A stretch of 7,193 nt of DNA from contig LKUH01000013.1 of NCBI GenBank assembly GCA_001412425.1, positions 1-7,193 on the forward strand, given 5' to 3'. Of the stretch, positions 7,170-7,193 are shown in pieces; positions within the stretch are counted from its first letter, which is position 1; each line of letters starts with the position of its first letter. The notes under the pieces are model-generated. The model was not told where the DNA came from, searched no databases, and saw nothing but the letters and a program-made list of their open reading frames with translations. Source of the stretch: Candidatus Cloacimonas sp. SDB. GTDB lineage: Bacteria > Cloacimonadota > Cloacimonadia > Cloacimonadales > TCS61. The position numbers were made by a program, and so were the translations under genes.

Positions 7170-7193
7170 ATATTTTTTTGAAAATTACAGATG

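Overview
The window carries four genes, all on the minus strand, filling it almost end to end. In transcription order (right to left) they are a membrane-bound, ion-pumping pyrophosphatase (hppA, 4886-7156), a patatin-like phospholipase fused to a POTRA and outer-membrane beta-barrel (2678-4807), the ATP-dependent protease Lon (280-2616), and a 76-residue protein resembling the DUF4911 family (49-279). All four reading frames look intact. I see no RNA gene, mobile element, CRISPR array or phage signature, and no plus-strand gene that I would defend.

Organism: the patatin-barrel protein needs an outer membrane, so this is a diderm. The DNA is AT-rich (roughly 40% GC by eye). The pyrophosphatase is of the K+-dependent, Na+-type branch, with residues resembling those of the Bacteroides Na+,H+-pumping enzymes. 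This fits an energy-limited anaerobe of the Fibrobacteres-Chlorobi-Bacteroidetes sphere; Cloacimonadota is a plausible guess, but no single gene here proves it.

Layout: bases 7157-7193 are the start of the hppA leader, with a perfect AGGAGG ribosome binding site. Between hppA and the patatin gene lie 78 bases with a perfect 9-bp inverted repeat next to a T8 run. It sits where the patatin ribosome binding site should be, and no Shine-Dalgarno is visible there. Between the patatin gene and lon lie 61 very AT-rich bases ending in an AGAGGA site for lon. The lon stop codon and the start codon of the small gene are directly adjacent. Bases 1-48, after the small gene, hold no gene start or terminator I can support.

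Function: Lon and the small protein very probably share a message and may be translationally coupled. The pyrophosphatase recovers energy from PPi as an ion gradient at the inner membrane. The patatin protein would work at or beyond the outer membrane, and Lon in the cytoplasm. I see no single pathway joining the three large genes. This looks like ordinary chromosomal backbone rather than a defence or mobile island, and I did not find a convincing undescribed system. The points most worth checking are the pump's ion specificity, the altered barrel motif of the patatin protein, the hairpin in front of it, and the lon-small gene junction.
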